Part shown: positions 15,753 through 17,838 of the stretch, piece by piece | How the letters are laid out: every line of letters begins with the position of its first letter | Position numbering within the stretch: the first letter of the stretch is position 1 | Assembly: GCA_031284845.1 (NCBI GenBank) | Contig: JAITXH010000222.1 | Span: 1 to 17,838, forward strand | DNA: 17,838 bases | Direction of reading: 5' to 3' | DNA from: Puniceicoccales bacterium | GTDB taxonomy: Bacteria; Verrucomicrobiota; Verrucomicrobiia; Opitutales; UBA953 | Translations under genes and position numbers: made by a program | The notes under the pieces: generated by a model | Databases searched by the model: none | Seen by the model: the letters and a program-made list of their open reading frames with translations, nothing else | Told to the model about the DNA's origin: nothing

Positions 15753-16793
15753 ATGCAACATCAACTCGCAGCTATTCTCGCTGACGCCAGCACCGGCGCA
15801 CCTGTTATTGCCACGCGCCCGGAATTTGAGACTTTCAAAGCCCGTATCGTCGGCCCCAACGGCACGCTTACCGCCGCTATGAAAGGCATGGCCACCGTGC
15901 CCAAAGAGGACAAGCCCGCCGCGGGCAAACTCCTCAATCAAACCAAGGGCGAAATCGAAAAACTCTTTGCCGCTGCGCTCGCCCGCATTGAGCAAAACGA
16001 AAACGCGGCCCGGCTCGGCGCTCCCATTGACCCCACCCTGCCCTCACCCGATGATTTCGCCGGTTCACTCCACCCGCTCACACAGGTGCGGGAGGAAATC
16101 GTGAGCGTCTTCCACAAACTCGGATTCACCGTCGCCGACGGCCCGGAAATCGAAAGCGAATGGTATTGTTTTGATGCGCTCAACACGCCCGCCAATCATC
16201 CGGCCCGGGACATGCAGGATACCCTTTTCATGCCCGATGCCACACGATGCGCCGATGCCTCCAAACGCGGCACCGAGGCCTACCTGCTCCGCTCGCATAC
16301 CTCCAGCGTGCAGATACGCACCATGCTCAAACAGCAGCCTCCCGTGCGCATCATCGCACCGGGGCGATGCTTCCGGCGCGACACTGTGGACGCCACGCAC
16401 AGCGCAAACTTTCACCAAATCGAAGGTCTATGGGTGGATAAACATGTGACCTTGCGCGATCTGAAAAGCGTGCTCGATGCTTTTGTGCGCGAGATGTTTG
16501 GCGCGGATGCTAAAATCCGCCTTCGGCCCAGTTTTTTCCCATTCACCGAACCGAGCTTCGAGATGGACTTGAAATCGCCCGATCTTGGGCGCCTCAGCGA
16601 CCGCTGGCTGGAAATCATGGGCTGTGGTCTTGTTGATCCGAAAGTTTTTGAAAACGTGGGCTACGATCCGGAGCAATGGACAGGTCTGGCCTTCGGTCTG
16701 GGCCTGGAACGTATCGCGATGCTTTTGCACGGCATTGACGACATCCGGCATTTTTACACAAACGACCTGCGTTTTCTGCGGCAATTTGCGTAG
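15753..16793 (+). CDS. pheS: Phenylalanine--tRNA ligase alpha subunit
   Basis: PheS is the catalytic half of the (alpha-beta)2 enzyme that charges tRNA-Phe. The N-terminal ~90 residues form the tRNA-binding coiled coil, then LHPLTQVREEIVSVFHKLGF and GPEIESEWYCFDALN (about 115-150), LLRSHTSSVQIRTM (about 179-192), motif 2 FRRDTVDATHSANFHQIEG (about 207-225), PSFFPFTEPSFEMD (the class II fold strand region) and motif 3 GLAFGLGLERIAML (E319). It ends DIRHFYTNDLRFLRQFA, as in other PheS. Length 346 is normal. The expected partner pheT does not follow: tRNA-Leu and then a gene on the other strand come next, so pheT must lie elsewhere. No leader peptide or attenuator is apparent in the 142-base upstream gap, though that gap has several short GC-rich inverted segments. 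Confidence 0.97.
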   Translation: MQHQLAAILADASTGAPVIATRPEFETFKARIVGPNGTLTAAMKGMATVPKEDKPAAGKLLNQTKGEIEKLFAAALARIEQNENAARLGAPIDPTLPSPDDFAGSLHPLTQVREEIVSVFHKLGFTVADGPEIESEWYCFDALNTPANHPARDMQDTLFMPDATRCADASKRGTEAYLLRSHTSSVQIRTMLKQQPPVRIIAPGRCFRRDTVDATHSANFHQIEGLWVDKHVTLRDLKSVLDAFVREMFGADAKIRLRPSFFPFTEPSFEMDLKSPDLGRLSDRWLEIMGCGLVDPKVFENVGYDPEQWTGLAFGLGLERIAMLLHGIDDIRHFYTNDLRFLRQFA

Positions 16794-16832
16794 CCGCGAC
16801 CCGCATATTTTGCGCAAAACTGTTTACGGAAC

Positions 16833-16860
16833 TTGACAGGCAAGTGCAGTTCTATTCCAT
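16833..16860 (+). promoter_or_regulatory. Probable sigma-70-like promoter of tRNA-Leu
   Basis: A perfect -35 TTGACA (16833-16838) is followed after 16 bases by TTCCAT (16855-16860), a poor -10 match (three of six). Transcription would start about 12 bases before the mature tRNA at 16879. The perfect -35 with the same 16-base spacing as at the tRNA-Gln promoter, and the short leader, support the call. The weak -10 is the main doubt. Confidence 0.5.
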
Positions 16861-16878
16861 GCGCCCCTCCTTTTGATT

Positions 16879-16963
16879 GCTCAGGTGGTGAAATTGGCAG
16901 ACACGCATGATTCAGGTTCATGTGCCGAAAGGTATGCGGGTTCAAGTCCCGCCCTGAGCACCA
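16879..16963 (+). tRNA. tRNA-Leu (anticodon CAG), CCA encoded
   Basis: The acceptor GCTCAGG (16879-16885) pairs with CCTGAGC (16953-16959), followed by discriminator A and encoded CCA (16961-16963). The anticodon arm CATGA-TTCAGGT-TCATG places CAG at positions 34-36, decoding CUG. A long variable arm (about GTGCCGAAAGGTATG) and a T arm CGGG-TTCAAGT-CCCG follow, as expected for a class II leucine tRNA of 85 bases. Confidence 0.97.
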
Positions 16964-16981
16964 TTTTTTTTGAAAAAATGG
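16961..16981 (+). terminator. Possible terminator: T tract and AT-rich hairpin directly after tRNA-Leu
   Basis: The CCA end runs straight into eight T residues (16964-16971). CCATTTTTT can also pair with AAAAAATGG (16973-16981) around a 3-base loop. The stem is AT-rich and weak, so a T-tract-driven stop for the tRNA, or a shared stop for the convergent GH2 gene, is possible but not proven. Confidence 0.4.
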
Positions 16982-17016
16982 AATCAAAGCCCAAGCGCTA
17001 ACTCCAGCACCGGCTT

Positions 17017-17838
17017 TTACCGTTTCGGAATGATGGGGGCGATTTGCGGGGCGCGGGTGGGGTCGTAGTTCACCGTGAAACCATGCTCGCGGGCAGTGCC
17101 GTCGGCATTCACGCCTTTTACTAAAAGGGCATTGGCACCGGCGCGCAAAACGACATTCCAACGGAAACCCTTTGTCTGCGCACCAAGACTCACGCCGTTG
17201 TGAAAAAACTCCACAGTGCCCATGTTGCTGAAAGCGCGATAGACCTTTTCGGCGGCACCGCCACGGGTCGTCCACGAAGGGGATTGGAGATAGAGCACGG
17301 GGTCTGTTTTTTGAAGGCGGGCCTTGAGCTGGAAGAAAGCGTCCTTGGGCTGGCGATCCGTGTCGAGCAACCCTTTGTTGTTGATGTAGGGGTGGGTATC
17401 CACGCGGTGAGCGGCACCAAAGTCGGCGAAGACCCACAGATTGTGCCCGACGAGCCAGTTGAGTTCCTTGTCAAAGAGGTCATAGGTGGCGTCGAGGGTG
17501 TTCACCATGTGCTCTTCGCTATAGTCAAACCGGCGCGGCGTTTCACTGTGTATCCAAGGGTCGGCACCGGCACCAAATTCAGAAAGGATAAGGGGCTTAG
17601 TGGGGTTTTTGGCGTGCAGCTCGTTCAAGCGGACGGGGAGAGTCGCGGGATCTGGACGATACCAACCGCGATAGAGATTGTAACCATTGAGGTCGGGGAT
17701 GGCCATGATGCCAACGTCAGCAGCGCGGTCGCTGTCATGGCTGACGATGATGGTCTTTCGAGTGGGGTCGAGGCGGTGAGCGAGGGTGTTGAGGTCGCGG
17801 ATGAGGCGTAACTCAAATTCGTGAAGCTCGGCGTGCTC
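17017..17838 (-). CDS. Glycoside hydrolase family 2 (beta-galactosidase/beta-glucuronidase type), C-terminal part, truncated by the window
   Basis: The frame is open from the right window edge to TAA at 17019-17017, giving 273 codons of the C-terminal part. The upstream codons (17707-17838) also translate to family-like sequence (LNTLAHRLDPTRKTIIVSHD), so the first in-frame ATG near 17706 is not the start. The GH2 TIM-barrel end is clear: IPDLNGYNLYRGWY, then PLILSEFGAGADPW with the probable nucleophile Glu, and ELNWLVGHNLWVFADFGAA. A beta-sandwich follows with YRAFSNMGTVEFFHNGVSLG and NALLVKGVNADGTA, typical of the accessory C-terminal domain of bacterial beta-galactosidases. The acid/base Glu, N-terminus and any signal peptide are beyond the window, so sugar specificity is open. 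It converges on tRNA-Leu, 53 bases away, and adds a third carbohydrate-active enzyme to the window. Confidence 0.93.
   Translation of the reverse strand, partial: EHAELHEFELRLIRDLNTLAHRLDPTRKTIIVSHDSDRAADVGIMAIPDLNGYNLYRGWYRPDPATLPVRLNELHAKNPTKPLILSEFGAGADPWIHSETPRRFDYSEEHMVNTLDATYDLFDKELNWLVGHNLWVFADFGAAHRVDTHPYINNKGLLDTDRQPKDAFFQLKARLQKTDPVLYLQSPSWTTRGGAAEKVYRAFSNMGTVEFFHNGVSLGAQTKGFRWNVVLRAGANALLVKGVNADGTAREHGFTVNYDPTRAPQIAPIIPKR

Noticed and set aside
17200..17811. 203-codon plus-strand frame within the GH2 region
   Set aside because: The minus strand carries clear GH2 motifs (LSEFGAGA), so the plus frame is a shadow.
1..17838. CRISPR array, intact insertion sequence or prophage
   Set aside because: No regularly spaced direct repeats, no complete transposase and no phage structural or lysis genes were seen. 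Only a transposase-like DNA-binding region is suspected, in the SEC-C protein.

Overview
The window is GC-rich and densely coded, with a mix of housekeeping genes and secreted carbohydrate-active enzymes. Three such enzymes (GH29 alpha-L-fucosidase, heparinase II/III-type lyase, GH2 glycosidase) lie among core genes for nucleotide-pool cleaning, isoprenoid synthesis, glycolysis, tRNA charging and replication-fork maintenance. With the absence of Shine-Dalgarno motifs and pyrimidine-rich leaders before most starts, this suggests a polysaccharide-degrading Gram-negative bacterium. A Verrucomicrobiota member of the Opitutales/Opitutaceae type is my best guess, but this is an inference from gene content with no marker gene behind it.

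Layout, left to right. Positions 1-4338 (+): the 3' part of a coiled-coil protein, the XTP/dITP pyrophosphatase rdgB, dxr of the MEP pathway and an unusually long RseP-type site-2 protease. Many bacteria keep dxr and rseP together, often with uppS and cdsA, which are absent here. Positions 4436-9034 (+): a secreted GH29 fucosidase, pgi, a membrane-anchored coiled-coil protein with a Pro/Ala tail, and a 52-residue lipoprotein gene. This block ends at a strong intrinsic terminator (9060-9095). Positions 9190-10929 (+): a SulP-family anion transporter with a STAS domain. Positions 10980-11053 (-): tRNA-Gln(TTG) with a recognisable promoter. Positions 11201-13472 (-): a probable two-gene unit of rarA followed by an HTH/SEC-C protein. 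Positions 13598-15610 (+): a secreted heparinase II/III-family lyase. Positions 15753-16793 (+): pheS without pheT beside it. Positions 16879-16963 (+): tRNA-Leu(CAG). Positions 17017-17838 (-): the C-terminal part of a GH2 glycosidase that runs off the window.

The housekeeping genes have individually clear functions. The least explained parts are the HTH/SEC-C protein tied to rarA, the coiled-coil protein plus mini-lipoprotein pair, and the extra PDZ-like segment in RseP. I see no CRISPR array, no intact insertion sequence, no prophage and no restriction or toxin system. No stretch longer than about 300 bases lacks a gene. The largest gaps are 10930-11200 (contains tRNA-Gln and its promoter), 16794-17016 (contains tRNA-Leu), 9035-9189 (contains the terminator) and 15611-15752 (nothing recognised).
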